In this document: piece after piece, positions 35,529-44,498 of the stretch
Layout: each line of letters begins with the position of its first letter
Position numbering within the stretch: the first letter of the stretch is position 1
NCBI RefSeq assembly: GCF_025699295.1
Contig: NZ_JAILWB010000016.1
Coordinates: 1-64,000 of the forward strand
Reading direction: 5' to 3'
Origin: Hydrogenophaga sp.
GTDB taxonomy: Bacteria > Pseudomonadota > Gammaproteobacteria > Burkholderiales > Burkholderiaceae_C
Length of the DNA stretch: 64,000 nucleotides
The notes under the pieces: model-generated
Database searches by the model: none
What the model saw: the letters and a program-made list of their open reading frames with translations, nothing else
What the model was told of the DNA's origin: nothing
Position numbers and translations under genes: made by a program

Positions 35529-35612
35529 CGATACCACCCACCGCCTTCATCACGCGCCCCGGGTGCGCCTTCCGGCCCAGCCCACCTGCCTCAAATTGCA
35601 TGGAGCAAATTG

Positions 35613-36929
35613 ATGGCATCCGACCCTTCTTCGTCCCCGGCCAACCAGGCCCTCACCCCCGTGCCGCAGGGCAACCGGGTCTTCCACTTCCATGAGCACG
35701 CGGCGCTCTGGTTCAGCCTGGGCACGGGCCTGCTGGTCATGCAGATCGGTGCCTACCTGGTGCCGGCCGTGGGCACGCGCGACGCGCTCGTGGCCATCGT
35801 GCTGGGTTCGCTGGTCGGTGCCGGCCTGCTGGCCTGGACCGCGCGGCTGGGCTGCCAGACCGGCCTGTCCAGCGCGGGCCTGATGCATGCCACCTACGGC
35901 AGCGCCTTCGCCCGCCTGCCGGTGCTGCTCAACATCGCGCAGCTGCTCGGCTGGACCACCTTCGAGCTGGTCATCATGCAGGAGGGCACGGTCGCCATCC
36001 TCCAGCAGGCGCTGGGCGCCGCACCGGGTGGCCTGCTCGACGGCATGTCCGGCAAGCTGCTGGCCACGCTGCTCTGGGGGGGCGTGCTGATCGCGCTCAT
36101 GACGGGTTCCATGCTCACGCTGGTGCGCCGTTTCGTCAGCCGCTTCGGCCTGCCGCTGGTGGTCGCCTCGCTGGCCTGGTTGACCTGGCAGTTCGGCACG
36201 CGCATGCACGCGCAGGGTTTCGATGCGTTCTGGAACCGCCCCGGCACCGGCGGCATGGGCCTGTTCTCCGCCATGGACCTGGTGATCGCGATGCCGGTCT
36301 CCTGGCTGCCGCTGGTGGCGGACTACGCCCGCCACGGCAAGCGCGCCGCCAGCACGCTGGGCGGCACCTGGCTCGGTTACGCGCTGGCCAACATCTGGTG
36401 CTACGCGCTGGGTGTGCTGGTGGTGAGCACGGTGGAGCCGGGCACCAACCTCGTGGCCGCCTTGCTGCTGGCGCAGGGTGGCCTGATCGCGCTCGGCCTG
36501 ATCCTGCTCGACGAGATGGACAACGCCTACGGCGACGCGCACTCGGGCGCGGTCTCGGTGCACAGCCTGCGCCCGCGCTGGAGCATCCGTGCCGCCGGCC
36601 TGGGCTTCGCCGTGGTCTGCACCGCGTTCGCGCTGGTGCTGCCGATCCACACACTGGAGCCCTTCCTGCTGCTGCTGAGCTCGGTGTTCGTGCCGCTGTA
36701 CGGCGTGATCCTGGGCCGGCTGGGCAGTGGCGTGGCCGTGACCGGCGCGACCCGTACGGTGGACTGGAGCGCCGCGGCGCTGTGGTTGCTGGGCATTGCA
36801 AGCTACCACCTGCTGGCGAAATTCGCACCCGAGTTCGGCTCCGCGCTGCCCACGCTGGCCATCACCTTCGTGCTGGCCGCGCTCTCGCGGCCGCGCGGCG
36901 CCGGTGGCCTCACCCCGGCCCAGGCTTGA
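35613..36929 (+). CDS. cytX: Putative hydroxymethylpyrimidine transporter CytX
   Basis: 438 residues of the nucleobase-cation-symport-1 family, with about twelve transmembrane helices and the motif MDLVIAMPVSWLPLVADYAR. The TPP riboswitch directly upstream and the thiamine genes after it support a role in uptake of the thiamine pyrimidine precursor. The ATG at 35613 has GGAG seven bases before it. A TTG one codon earlier is the frame opening but is not needed. The 3' end runs into repeat copy 3, which may end transcription. Confidence 0.9.
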   Translation: MASDPSSSPANQALTPVPQGNRVFHFHEHAALWFSLGTGLLVMQIGAYLVPAVGTRDALVAIVLGSLVGAGLLAWTARLGCQTGLSSAGLMHATYGSAFARLPVLLNIAQLLGWTTFELVIMQEGTVAILQQALGAAPGGLLDGMSGKLLATLLWGGVLIALMTGSMLTLVRRFVSRFGLPLVVASLAWLTWQFGTRMHAQGFDAFWNRPGTGGMGLFSAMDLVIAMPVSWLPLVADYARHGKRAASTLGGTWLGYALANIWCYALGVLVVSTVEPGTNLVAALLLAQGGLIALGLILLDEMDNAYGDAHSGAVSVHSLRPRWSIRAAGLGFAVVCTAFALVLPIHTLEPFLLLLSSVFVPLYGVILGRLGSGVAVTGATRTVDWSAAALWLLGIASYHLLAKFAPEFGSALPTLAITFVLAALSRPRGAGGLTPAQA

Positions 36930-36953
36930 CGCGCATGCATGCTGCAACGCCGT

Positions 36954-37036
36954 CCAGGGACACCGAGGAAACGGCTTTGCCGGGCCTCAGGTGTCGCCCC
37001 CCTTCAGGGGGGTGGCGCCGAAGGCGACACGGGGGG
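36954..37036 (+). repeat. Dispersed GC-rich repeat, copy 3 (terminator-like)
   Basis: Same element as 1741-1823 and 5977-6058. Here GTGTCGCC and GGCGACAC can pair around an inner CCCCCC/GGGGGG hairpin, and the element is followed by TTTTTT at 37037-37042, so it could terminate cytX transcription. It also encodes the last codons and stop of convergent thiD. Confidence 0.8.
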
Positions 37037-37864
37037 TTTTTTGATCTGCGCCACGGGCGCAAAGCCGTGGTTGAGCGGGCCGTGACCGCCGCCGGTGTAC
37101 ACGTCGGCGCCTTCGGCAATGGCGCGCAGGATGTAGTCGCGCGCGAGCACCACGGCCTGCTCCAGGCGTTCGCCCAGGGCCAGGTGCGCGGCGATGGCCG
37201 ACGAGAGCGTGCAACCCGTGCCGTGCGTGTTGCGGCTGGCGATGCGCGGCGAAGCGAGGCGCCGCGACAGCCCGGAGCCGGTCACCAGCAGGTCGGCCAC
37301 CTCATCCCCCGGCAGGTGCCCGCCCTTGAGCAGCACGCCGGGCGCGCCCATCGCGAGCAGGTCGCGCGCGGCGGTTTCGAGCTCGTGCGCCGCCTCGATC
37401 GGACGGCTGAGCAGAAGCGCAGCCTCGTCCAGGTTGGGCGTGACCACCGTGGCCAGCGGGAACAGTTCGTCCACCAGCACCTGCACGGTCATGGGGGTGA
37501 TCAGCTGGTCGCCACTGGTGGCGACCATCACCGGGTCGAGCACCACGCGCTGCACCTTGTAGTGCTTCAGCGCCCAGGCCACGGTGCGCACGATGTCGGG
37601 CGCGTGCAGCATGCCGATCTTCACCGCGTCCACGCCGATGTCGTCGAACACCGCGCACAGCTGCGCCTTGAGCATCTCGGGCGGCACGCCGTGGATGGCG
37701 CTCACGCCCAGCGTGTTCTGCGCCGTCAGCGCGGTGATGGCGGTCATGCCATAGCAGCCCAGCGCCGCAAAGGTCTTCAGGTCGGCCTGGATGCCTGCGC
37801 CGCCACCGCTGTCGGAACCGGCGATGGACAGGATACGGGTGTAGCGTTGGGATTCGTTCGTCAT
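37004..37864 (-). CDS. thiD: Hydroxymethylpyrimidine/phosphomethylpyrimidine kinase ThiD
   Basis: 286 residues of the ribokinase fold. Phosphorylates HMP to HMP-PP for thiamine synthesis. SIAGSDSGGGAGIQADLKTF binds substrate at the N-terminus, and the GTGC anion hole with catalytic residues lies in NTHGTGCTLSSAIAAHLA. The C-terminal tail KKPPVSPSAPPP and the stop come from repeat copy 3. The ATG at 37864 is preferred over 37873. Divergent from thiO with 32 bp between starts, inside an otherwise plus-strand thiamine block. Confidence 0.94.
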   Translation of the reverse strand: MTNESQRYTRILSIAGSDSGGGAGIQADLKTFAALGCYGMTAITALTAQNTLGVSAIHGVPPEMLKAQLCAVFDDIGVDAVKIGMLHAPDIVRTVAWALKHYKVQRVVLDPVMVATSGDQLITPMTVQVLVDELFPLATVVTPNLDEAALLLSRPIEAAHELETAARDLLAMGAPGVLLKGGHLPGDEVADLLVTGSGLSRRLASPRIASRNTHGTGCTLSSAIAAHLALGERLEQAVVLARDYILRAIAEGADVYTGGGHGPLNHGFAPVAQIKKPPVSPSAPPP

Positions 37865-37896
37865 GCCCCGCATTGTTGCAGCGCCAGAGGCCGGCG

Positions 37897-38967
37897 ATGC
37901 TGAAGCCGGACGCGGTGGTGCTCGGCGCCGGCCTCATGGGCCGGCTGCTGGCCTGCGCGCTGGCACGGCGCGGGCTGCGCGTGGAGGTGTTCGACGCGGG
38001 TGGCCCCGAGGCGGAACACGCGGCCGCGCGCGTGGCCGCCGCCATGCTCGCACCCCTGGCCGAATCGGCCGTGACCGAACTCAACGTGGTGCGCATGGGC
38101 CAGTACGCGCTCTCCCGCTGGCCGCAACTGCTGGCCACGCTGGAACGCCCGGTGTTCTTCCAGCAGCAGGGCACGCTGGTGCTGTGGCACCGGCAGGACG
38201 CCGCCGAAGCCGAGCGCCTGGCCGGCCAGCTCGCGCGCACCAGTGCCGCCCTGCCCTCGCTGCCACAGGCGCAGCGCCTGAACGCTATCGGGCTCACCGA
38301 CTTGGAGCCTGCGCTGGAGCACCGATTTTCACAAGGCCTGTACCTGCCCGATGAAGGCCAGCTCGACAACCGCGAGCTGCTGGCCGCGCTCGCGCACCAG
38401 ATGCAGGAGCTTGGCGTGGTGGTGCACTGGCACACACCGCGCACACCCACCGAGGTGGACGCGAGCCCCGGTGCCTGGCTGTTCGACTGCCGCGGTCTGG
38501 GGGCCCAGCCGCAGTGGAACGCCTTGCGTGGCGTGCGCGGCGAGGTCGCGCGTGTGCACGCGCCGGGCGTGAGCCTGTTGCGCCCCACGCGCCTGGTGCA
38601 CCCGCGCTACCCGCTCTACATCGCCCCCAAGCCCGGGGGCCTGTTCGTGATCGGCGCCACCGAGATCGAGTCCGACGACCTCTCGCCCGCCAGCGTGCGT
38701 TCCACGCTGGAACTGCTGAGCGCGGCCTACACCGTGCACCCGGGTTTCGGCGAGGCGCGCATCATCGAACTGGGCGTGCAGCTGCGTCCCACCCTCGCCG
38801 ACAACCTGCCCGCGCTGCGCCTGACGGCACCGCGCAGAATGGCGATCAACGGCCTGTACCGCCACGGGTTCATGATTGCGCCCGCCCTGCTGGACGCGGC
38901 GCTCGAACTGGTGGACCAGGACCACTCACCGCTGGCCGAACAACTTGGCCTGGCGCTGATCCGCTGA
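37897..38967 (+). CDS. thiO: FAD-dependent oxidoreductase ThiO (glycine oxidase type)
   Basis: 356 residues. The N-terminal FAD motif is VVLGAGLMGRLLACALARRG and the C-terminal GLYRHGFMIAPAL contacts FAD. Placed just before thiS and thiG, it should make dehydroglycine from glycine for thiazole assembly in aerobes. The ATG at 37897 is chosen because the dinucleotide motif follows at once; the frame also opens with TTG at 37873. It leads the thiOSGE operon. Confidence 0.9.
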   Translation: MLKPDAVVLGAGLMGRLLACALARRGLRVEVFDAGGPEAEHAAARVAAAMLAPLAESAVTELNVVRMGQYALSRWPQLLATLERPVFFQQQGTLVLWHRQDAAEAERLAGQLARTSAALPSLPQAQRLNAIGLTDLEPALEHRFSQGLYLPDEGQLDNRELLAALAHQMQELGVVVHWHTPRTPTEVDASPGAWLFDCRGLGAQPQWNALRGVRGEVARVHAPGVSLLRPTRLVHPRYPLYIAPKPGGLFVIGATEIESDDLSPASVRSTLELLSAAYTVHPGFGEARIIELGVQLRPTLADNLPALRLTAPRRMAINGLYRHGFMIAPALLDAALELVDQDHSPLAEQLGLALIR

Positions 38968-38979
38968 AAGAATGCCCGA

Positions 38980-39177
38980 ATGAACGTGCTCATCAACCAC
39001 GAACCCCGCGAGCTGCCCGAAGGCGCCACGCTGGCCGACGCCCTGCGCGCATGGGAAACCCCCGCCGTGTTTGCCGCCGCCGTCAACCTGCAGTTCGTGC
39101 CGCGCACCGCCTACGCGCAGCATGCGCTGGGGGAAGGCGACCGCATCGAAATCATTGCCCCGATCACGGGAGGCTGA
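38980..39177 (+). CDS. thiS: Sulfur carrier protein ThiS
   Basis: 65 residues with a ubiquitin-like fold. It ends in the diglycine tail IAPITGG that is thiocarboxylated and donates sulfur to ThiG. Twelve bases separate it from thiO and 15 from thiG. No thiF is present in the window, so activation must come from another adenylyltransferase. Confidence 0.95.
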   Translation: MNVLINHEPRELPEGATLADALRAWETPAVFAAAVNLQFVPRTAYAQHALGEGDRIEIIAPITGG

Positions 39178-39192
39178 GAGGCCGACAACACC

Positions 39193-40005
39193 ATGGACAT
39201 GACGACCCCACTCACCCACGACGACCCTTTGATGCTCTACGGCGAGACCTTCACCAGCCGCCTGCTGCTGGGCACCTCGCGCTACCCCTCGCCCGCCACG
39301 CTCGAGGCCGCCGTGAAACGCGCGCAACCCGCCATGCTCACCGCTTCGCTGCGGCGCCAGGGCGCGGCGCAGCCGGAGGCCGGTGCGGCATTCTGGAAGC
39401 TGCTGCAGGAGCTCGCCGTGCCGGTGCTGCCCAACACCGCAGGCTGCCACACCGCGCAGGAAGTGATCACCACGGCGCAGATGGCGCGCGAGGTGTTCAA
39501 CACACCGTGGATCAAGCTCGAACTCATCGGCGACGACTACAGCCTGCAGCCCGACACGCTCAACCTGGTGGACTGCGCGCGCCAGCTCATCAACGACGGC
39601 TTCAAGGTGCTGCCTTACTGCACCGAAGACCTGGTGCTGTGCCAGCGCCTGGTGGACGTGGGCTGCCAGGCGGTGATGCCCTGGGCCGCGCCCATCGGCA
39701 CCGGCCAGGGCCCCGTGAACCCGTATGCCATGCGCCTGCTGCGCGAGCGATTGAACGTGCCGCTGATTGTCGACGCCGGCCTGGGCCTGCCCTCGCACGC
39801 CTGCACCGTGATGGAGTGGGGCTATGACGCCGTGCTGCTCAACACCGCCGTGGCGCTCGCGCAGTCGCCGGTGGACATGGCCGGCGCCTTCGCCGACGCG
39901 GTGCGCGCCGGGCGCGCCGCGCACCGCTCGGGCGCGATGCAGCCCCAGGCCAGCGCCCAGCCCAGCACGCCGGTGCTGGGCACCCCGTTCTGGCACCACG
40001 CATGA
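39193..40005 (+). CDS. thiG: Thiazole synthase ThiG
   Basis: 270 residues of a TIM-barrel fold. It joins deoxyxylulose-5-phosphate, dehydroglycine and ThiS sulfur into thiazole phosphate. The Schiff-base Lys is about residue 108 (PWIKLELIGDD). Phosphate-binding PIGTGQGPVNP and VDAGLG are present. Overlaps thiE by four bases (ATGA). Confidence 0.96.
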   Translation: MDMTTPLTHDDPLMLYGETFTSRLLLGTSRYPSPATLEAAVKRAQPAMLTASLRRQGAAQPEAGAAFWKLLQELAVPVLPNTAGCHTAQEVITTAQMAREVFNTPWIKLELIGDDYSLQPDTLNLVDCARQLINDGFKVLPYCTEDLVLCQRLVDVGCQAVMPWAAPIGTGQGPVNPYAMRLLRERLNVPLIVDAGLGLPSHACTVMEWGYDAVLLNTAVALAQSPVDMAGAFADAVRAGRAAHRSGAMQPQASAQPSTPVLGTPFWHHA

Positions 40006-40940
40006 ACCTCTCCAGCACCACCGAGCAGATGGCGCGCGACATCGTCGACGCGCACCGGGCCACGCTCGCCCTGCCCGTGGCAGCGGGCGCGGAGCCCGCC
40101 ACCTCGGCGTCGGATGACCCGGTGTTCACCGCCGCGCTGCAAGCCTGCCACGCGCTCGGTTTCATTCCCGCCGACGCACTGTGCGTCGCGCGCGCATGGG
40201 CCACGCGCTCGCGACGCACCGGGCAGTTCGACCCGACTGCCTGGCCTGACGAGCCAGCCGACTTCCACATCGCGCCCCACCCACGCGAGCGGGCCTACGC
40301 GCCCTGCCCCCGCGCCATCGGCCTGTACGCCGTGATGCCCGATGCGGCCTGGACGGTGCGCATGGCGCGCGCGGGCGTGCCCACGGTGCAGCTGCGCTTC
40401 AAGTCCGGCGACGCGCGGGTGATCAGCGCCGAAGTGCGCGCCGCCGTCGAAGGCGTGCGCGGCACCGGCGCCTGCCTGTACATCAACGACCACTGGGAAG
40501 CGGCGATCGAGGCCGATGCCCATGGTGTGCACCTGGGGCAGGAAGACCTGCAGGCCATGACGCCCGAAGGCCTGGCCGCCATCCGCGACGCCGGCCTGCG
40601 CCTGGGCCTGAGCACGCACGGCTATGCCGAGATGCTGATCGCCGAGCGCCACAGCCCCAGCTACATCGCCATGGGCGCGGTCTACCCCACCACGCTCAAG
40701 CAGATGGCCACCGCGCCCCAGGGCACGGGCCGCCTGCGCGTGTATGCGCGCCTGCTGCGCGACGTGCAGCACATGGCGATCGGCGGCATCGACCTGCGCA
40801 ACCTGCCCGAGGTGCTGGCCGCGGGTGTGCGCAACGTCGGCGTGGTGCGCGCGCTGATGGCGGCCGACGACCTGGAGGCGGCAGTGGCCAAGTGGACCGC
40901 GGCGCTGGCCACGGGTGGCCCCGGCGCTACACCGGGCTGA
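40002..40940 (+). CDS. thiE: Thiamine-phosphate synthase ThiE with N-terminal extension
   Basis: 312 residues, about 100 more than usual. The ThiE barrel begins near residue 103 (AIGLYAVMPD). It carries YINDHWEAA, GVHLGQEDL, GLSTHG, YIAMGAVYPTTLKQ and AIGGIDLRN; it couples HMP-PP with thiazole phosphate. Residues 1-100 have no match I can name. The ATGA overlap with thiG supports the long start. Its end overlaps the convergent MOSC gene by 14 bp. Confidence 0.88.
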   Translation: MNLSSTTEQMARDIVDAHRATLALPVAAGAEPATSASDDPVFTAALQACHALGFIPADALCVARAWATRSRRTGQFDPTAWPDEPADFHIAPHPRERAYAPCPRAIGLYAVMPDAAWTVRMARAGVPTVQLRFKSGDARVISAEVRAAVEGVRGTGACLYINDHWEAAIEADAHGVHLGQEDLQAMTPEGLAAIRDAGLRLGLSTHGYAEMLIAERHSPSYIAMGAVYPTTLKQMATAPQGTGRLRVYARLLRDVQHMAIGGIDLRNLPEVLAAGVRNVGVVRALMAADDLEAAVAKWTAALATGGPGATPG

Positions 40941-41472
40941 GCGGCAGGCGCGGCCCCGCGGGCAGCCGCACGCCGATGCCATCGCGCTCGGCCACCACGC
41001 CGCCGCGCAACACCACCGCCATCACACCGGCCTTGCGCACCAGCGCACCGCCGGGCGCGCGGTCCAGCACCGCGGCCATCAGGCCGGGCTGGAAGCGGTC
41101 AATCTGCGCGCAGGGGTTGCGCAAACCCGTGATGCGCACCACGGCTGCGGCACCCAGGCGCAGCTCGGTGCCCGTGGGCAGGGCCAGCAGGTCGATGCCG
41201 CGCGTGGTGATGTTCTCGCCCATGTCGCCGGGCCGCACGGTATGGCCCTGCCCCGCCAGTTCTTCGAACAGCTCGGCCTGCAGCAGGTGCACCTGGCGCA
41301 GGTTGGGTTGCGTCGGGTCGCGCGCCACGCGCGAGCGGTGCTGCACGGTTTCGCCGCAATGCGCGTCGCCCTGCACGCCCAGGCCGGCGAGCAGCGTGAT
41401 GGCCGTGGCCATCGACTTGGAGAACGCGTGCACCGGGCTCAGGTGGACGGCGAGGACGTGTGCAGGGCGCAT
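40927..41472 (-). CDS. MOSC domain protein
   Basis: 181 residues of the MOSC family (molybdenum cofactor sulfurase C-terminal domain). The motifs GDAHCGETVQHRSR, NLRQVHLLQAELFEEL, PGDMGENITTRGIDL and GLRNPCAQIDRFQPGL are typical, and the last holds the conserved Cys. Such proteins are thought to carry sulfur to metal centres. The ATG at 41472 is the family start. Divergent from slyX and convergent with thiE. Confidence 0.88.
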   Translation of the reverse strand: MRPAHVLAVHLSPVHAFSKSMATAITLLAGLGVQGDAHCGETVQHRSRVARDPTQPNLRQVHLLQAELFEELAGQGHTVRPGDMGENITTRGIDLLALPTGTELRLGAAAVVRITGLRNPCAQIDRFQPGLMAAVLDRAPGGALVRKAGVMAVVLRGGVVAERDGIGVRLPAGPRLPLSPV

Positions 41473-41534
41473 GGTGCCGCGGGTTTTAGCACAGGCCTTC
41501 GCAACGCGGACCGACATCGCGTCCAATACAGGGC

Positions 41535-41768
41535 ATGACGGCCACCACCCCTTCCCACCCCGACGCCACCGAACACCGCCTGACCGAACTCGAGATCAAG
41601 GCCAGCTATGCCGACGATCTGCTCGACACGCTCAACCAGCTGGTGGCACGCCAGCAGGAACAGATCGACCTGCTATTGCGCGAGGTGAGCCGCCTGCGCC
41701 AGCGCGGCGAGCCCGAGGCCGCACCCGCGGCGCGCGACCCGCGCGACGAGCTGCCGCCGCATTACTGA
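41535..41768 (+). CDS. slyX: SlyX family protein
   Basis: 77 residues, mainly a coiled coil (LTELEIKASYADDLLDTLNQLVARQQEQIDLLLREVSRL), with the conserved C-terminus LPPHY. The role is not established. 62 bp from the divergent MOSC gene and 77 bp ahead of the dehydrogenase. Confidence 0.92.
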   Translation: MTATTPSHPDATEHRLTELEIKASYADDLLDTLNQLVARQQEQIDLLLREVSRLRQRGEPEAAPAARDPRDELPPHY

Positions 41769-41845
41769 GACGGGATCCGCAGACCCCGTTGGTGGATAGG
41801 GATGCTCTGCGCAAGGACGCTTGATCCCGACTACATTGGTCGGAC

Positions 41846-43108
41846 ATGAGCAATGCCCCGCCCCCCTCCAGCCCCCAAGCCGCCACGACCTCGGTCGACA
41901 AGCGCAAGATCCGTTTCCTGCTGCTCGAAGGCATCGACCCCTCGGCCACCGCCACGCTGCAAGCGGCCGGCTACAGCCAGATCGAAACCATGGCGGGCTC
42001 GCCGCCCGACGACGAGCTGCGGCGCAAGATCGCCGATGTGCACTTCGTCGGCATCCGCTCGCGCACCCAGCTCACCGCCGAGGTGCTGGCCCACGCGCCC
42101 AAGCTGATCGCCATCGGCTGCTTCTGCATCGGCACCAACCAGGTCGACCTGGTGGCCGCACGACAGCGCGGCATCGCGGTGTTCAACGCACCGTTTTCCA
42201 ACACCCGCTCGGTGGCCGAGCTGGTGCTGGGCGAAGCCATCCTGCTGCTGCGCGGCGTGCCCGAAAAGAGCACGGTGGCACACCGCGGCGGCTGGCTCAA
42301 GACGGCCCGCAACGCGCACGAGATCCGCGGCAAGACGCTGGGCATCATCGGCTACGGCGCCATCGGCTCGCAACTCTCGGTGCTGGCCGAAGCGCTGGGC
42401 ATGCAGGTGGTCTTCGTCGACGTGCTCAGCAAGCTGCCGCTGGGCAATGCCCGCCAGCTGGTCACCCTGCCCGAACTGCTGGGCACCGCCGACGTGGTCA
42501 GCCTGCACGTGCCCGAGAACGCCAGCACCGAATGGCTGATCGGCGAGCGCGAGATCGCGCAGATGAAGCCCGGCGCGGTGCTCATCAACGCCTCGCGCGG
42601 CCGCGTGGTCGAGATCGAGCCCCTGGCCGCCGCGCTGCGCGAGCACCGCCTGGCCGGCGCCGCCATCGACGTCTTTCCCCAGGAGCCGCAGAGCAACGCC
42701 GACGTCTTCGATTCGCCCTTGCGCGGCCTGGACAACGTGATCCTGACGCCGCACATCGGCGGCTCCACGCTGGAGGCACAGACCAACATCGGCAATGAGG
42801 TGGCGGAGAAGCTCGTGCGGTACAGCGACAACGGCACCACCACCTCGTCGGTCAACTTCCCCGAGGTGGCGCTGCCCGCCCACCCCGGCAAGCGCCGCCT
42901 GCTGCACGTGCACCACAACATGCCCGGCGTGCTCTCGGCCATCAACCGGGTGTTCGCCGACAACGGCATCAACATCGCCGCGCAGTACCTGCAGACCCGC
43001 GACGACGTGGGCTATGTGGTGATCGATGTCGACGCCGCGCATGCCGACACCGCCCTGTCCGGGCTGGCCGGTGTGGACGGTACCTTGCGCACCCGCGTGC
43101 TTTTTTGA
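41846..43108 (+). CDS. serA: D-3-phosphoglycerate dehydrogenase
   Basis: 420 residues. NAD-dependent first step of serine synthesis. The catalytic domain holds HFVGIRSRTQL, and the NAD motif GIIGYGAIGSQLS is at about residue 170. Catalytic Arg (NASRGRVVEIEPL), Glu (near DVFPQEPQ) and His (TPHIGGST) follow. A C-terminal ACT domain (HHNMPGVLSAINRVFADNGINIAAQYLQT) gives serine feedback control. Length and order match E. coli SerA. Confidence 0.93.
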   Translation: MSNAPPPSSPQAATTSVDKRKIRFLLLEGIDPSATATLQAAGYSQIETMAGSPPDDELRRKIADVHFVGIRSRTQLTAEVLAHAPKLIAIGCFCIGTNQVDLVAARQRGIAVFNAPFSNTRSVAELVLGEAILLLRGVPEKSTVAHRGGWLKTARNAHEIRGKTLGIIGYGAIGSQLSVLAEALGMQVVFVDVLSKLPLGNARQLVTLPELLGTADVVSLHVPENASTEWLIGEREIAQMKPGAVLINASRGRVVEIEPLAAALREHRLAGAAIDVFPQEPQSNADVFDSPLRGLDNVILTPHIGGSTLEAQTNIGNEVAEKLVRYSDNGTTTSSVNFPEVALPAHPGKRRLLHVHHNMPGVLSAINRVFADNGINIAAQYLQTRDDVGYVVIDVDAAHADTALSGLAGVDGTLRTRVLF

Positions 43109-43154
43109 TGCCGGCCTGGCGGGTATTGCCTTGCCCTGGTCAGCAGACCCCTAT

Positions 43155-43177
43155 AAGATGCATTCAAAATGAATATT
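43155..43177. promoter_or_regulatory. NsrR-like operator upstream of nnrS
   Basis: A 23-bp palindrome beginning AAGATGCATT, with second half AAATGAATATT, matches the E. coli-type NsrR site (AAGATGCATTT-N-AAATGCATCTT) at about 19-20 of 23 positions. It overlaps a TATAAG -10 candidate at 43152-43157. It stands 50 bp before nnrS, a classic NO-responsive gene. Confidence 0.75.
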
Positions 43178-43226
43178 TAACCTCGTCGCCTGAGCTGGAT
43201 GTGCTCCAGGCCCCGATCCCCATTGA

Positions 43227-44435
43227 ATGCGTCCCTTGCCCATGCCCACAGCCATAGCCACCGATTCGGCCCGCCTGCCATCGCCGCAAGGCTGGCCGTT
43301 GCTGCGGCTCGGCTTTCGCCCGTTCTACCTGGGAGCCGCCGCATACGGCATGCTCGCCATCCCGCTGTGGATCGCCGTCCTGCTGGGTCAGGTGTCCTTG
43401 AACCTGACGCTCTCGCCGGTGCTCTGGCACGCCCATGAAATGCTGTTCGGTTTTGCGGTTGCCGTCATCGTGGGTTTTCTGCTGACGGCGGGCAAAGCCT
43501 GGACCGGCCTGGAAACGCCACGAGGCGCCGTGCTGGCAGCGCTTGCGGGCTTGTGGCTGGCGGCCCGGCTGGCAGCCGTCTTCGCACCGTATGGGGTCTA
43601 TGCGCTGCTGGACCTGCTGCTGTTGCCGCTGGTGGCCGGCATCTTCATCGCGTTGCTCCTGCGCGCGGGCGGCGGGCGCAACCTGCCACTGGGCTTCATC
43701 CTCGTGTTGCTGACCCTGGCCAACGCGGTGTTTCACGGCGCCGTGAGCGGGCTGATCGACGTGGATCCGGTTCGCGCCCTGCACGCGGGGCTGGCGATGA
43801 TCGTGATGATCGAGTGCGTGATCGCCGTGCGGGTGATCCCGGCGTTCACCCAGTCGGCGTTGCCCGGCATGCGGCTGAAGGTGCCACCCGTTCTGGAACA
43901 GGCCACGCTCGGCACCACGGCCATCGCGCTGGCTTTGTGGGTGCTGGCACCGGCCCATGTCTTCGGCGCCGTGGCGTTGGGTGCCGCGGCCTTGCTGCAT
44001 GTCCTTCGCCTGCTGCGCTGGAAACCGTTGCGCACACGCTCGCGCCCCATTCTGTGGGTGCTGCACCTCGCCTATGCGTGGCTGCCCATCGGCCTTGCGC
44101 TGCTCGCGCTGTCCCAGCTCGGCGTGGTGGGCGTGTCCTCCGGCATCCACGCCCTGGCGGTGGGCGCCACCGGCGGGCTCATCCTCGGCATGATCACCCG
44201 CACCGCACGCGGCCACACCGGGCGGCCACTGCAGGCCTCAAGGCTCGAGACAGCCGCGTACCTGCTGGTGGCCTGCGCTGCTGTGGCAAGGGTCCTGCTG
44301 CCGCTGCTGGCGCCGCAGCATCTCGTCATCTGGCTGGTGGCCGCGGCAACCGCCTGGGGCTTCGCGTTTGCCCTGTACCTCATGGTGTTCTCGCCCTGGC
44401 TGGTCACGGCCCGCCTCGACGGAAAGGACGGCTGA
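43227..44435 (+). CDS. nnrS: NnrS family membrane protein
   Basis: 402 residues with about twelve transmembrane helices. Family motifs RLGFRPFYLGAA, WHAHEMLFGFAVAVIVGFLLTAGKAWTG, ALHAGLAMIVMIECVIAVRVIPAFTQ and GGLILGMITRTARGHTGR are present. The conserved His residues bind heme or copper, and the family relieves nitrosative stress. It is preceded by an NsrR-like operator. A second in-frame ATG at 43242 is possible. A ferredoxin gene follows 63 bp downstream. Confidence 0.94.
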   Translation: MRPLPMPTAIATDSARLPSPQGWPLLRLGFRPFYLGAAAYGMLAIPLWIAVLLGQVSLNLTLSPVLWHAHEMLFGFAVAVIVGFLLTAGKAWTGLETPRGAVLAALAGLWLAARLAAVFAPYGVYALLDLLLLPLVAGIFIALLLRAGGGRNLPLGFILVLLTLANAVFHGAVSGLIDVDPVRALHAGLAMIVMIECVIAVRVIPAFTQSALPGMRLKVPPVLEQATLGTTAIALALWVLAPAHVFGAVALGAAALLHVLRLLRWKPLRTRSRPILWVLHLAYAWLPIGLALLALSQLGVVGVSSGIHALAVGATGGLILGMITRTARGHTGRPLQASRLETAAYLLVACAAVARVLLPLLAPQHLVIWLVAAATAWGFAFALYLMVFSPWLVTARLDGKDG

Positions 44436-44498
44436 GCAGATGACCCACCTCTCTCCACTGGCTGCATCCGCAGCAGCCCATTCCGGCTGGGAACATCC

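Noticed and set aside
36398..37903. 501-codon plus-strand frame across cytX 3' end and thiD
   Set aside because: Out of frame with cytX and antisense to thiD; no motifs.
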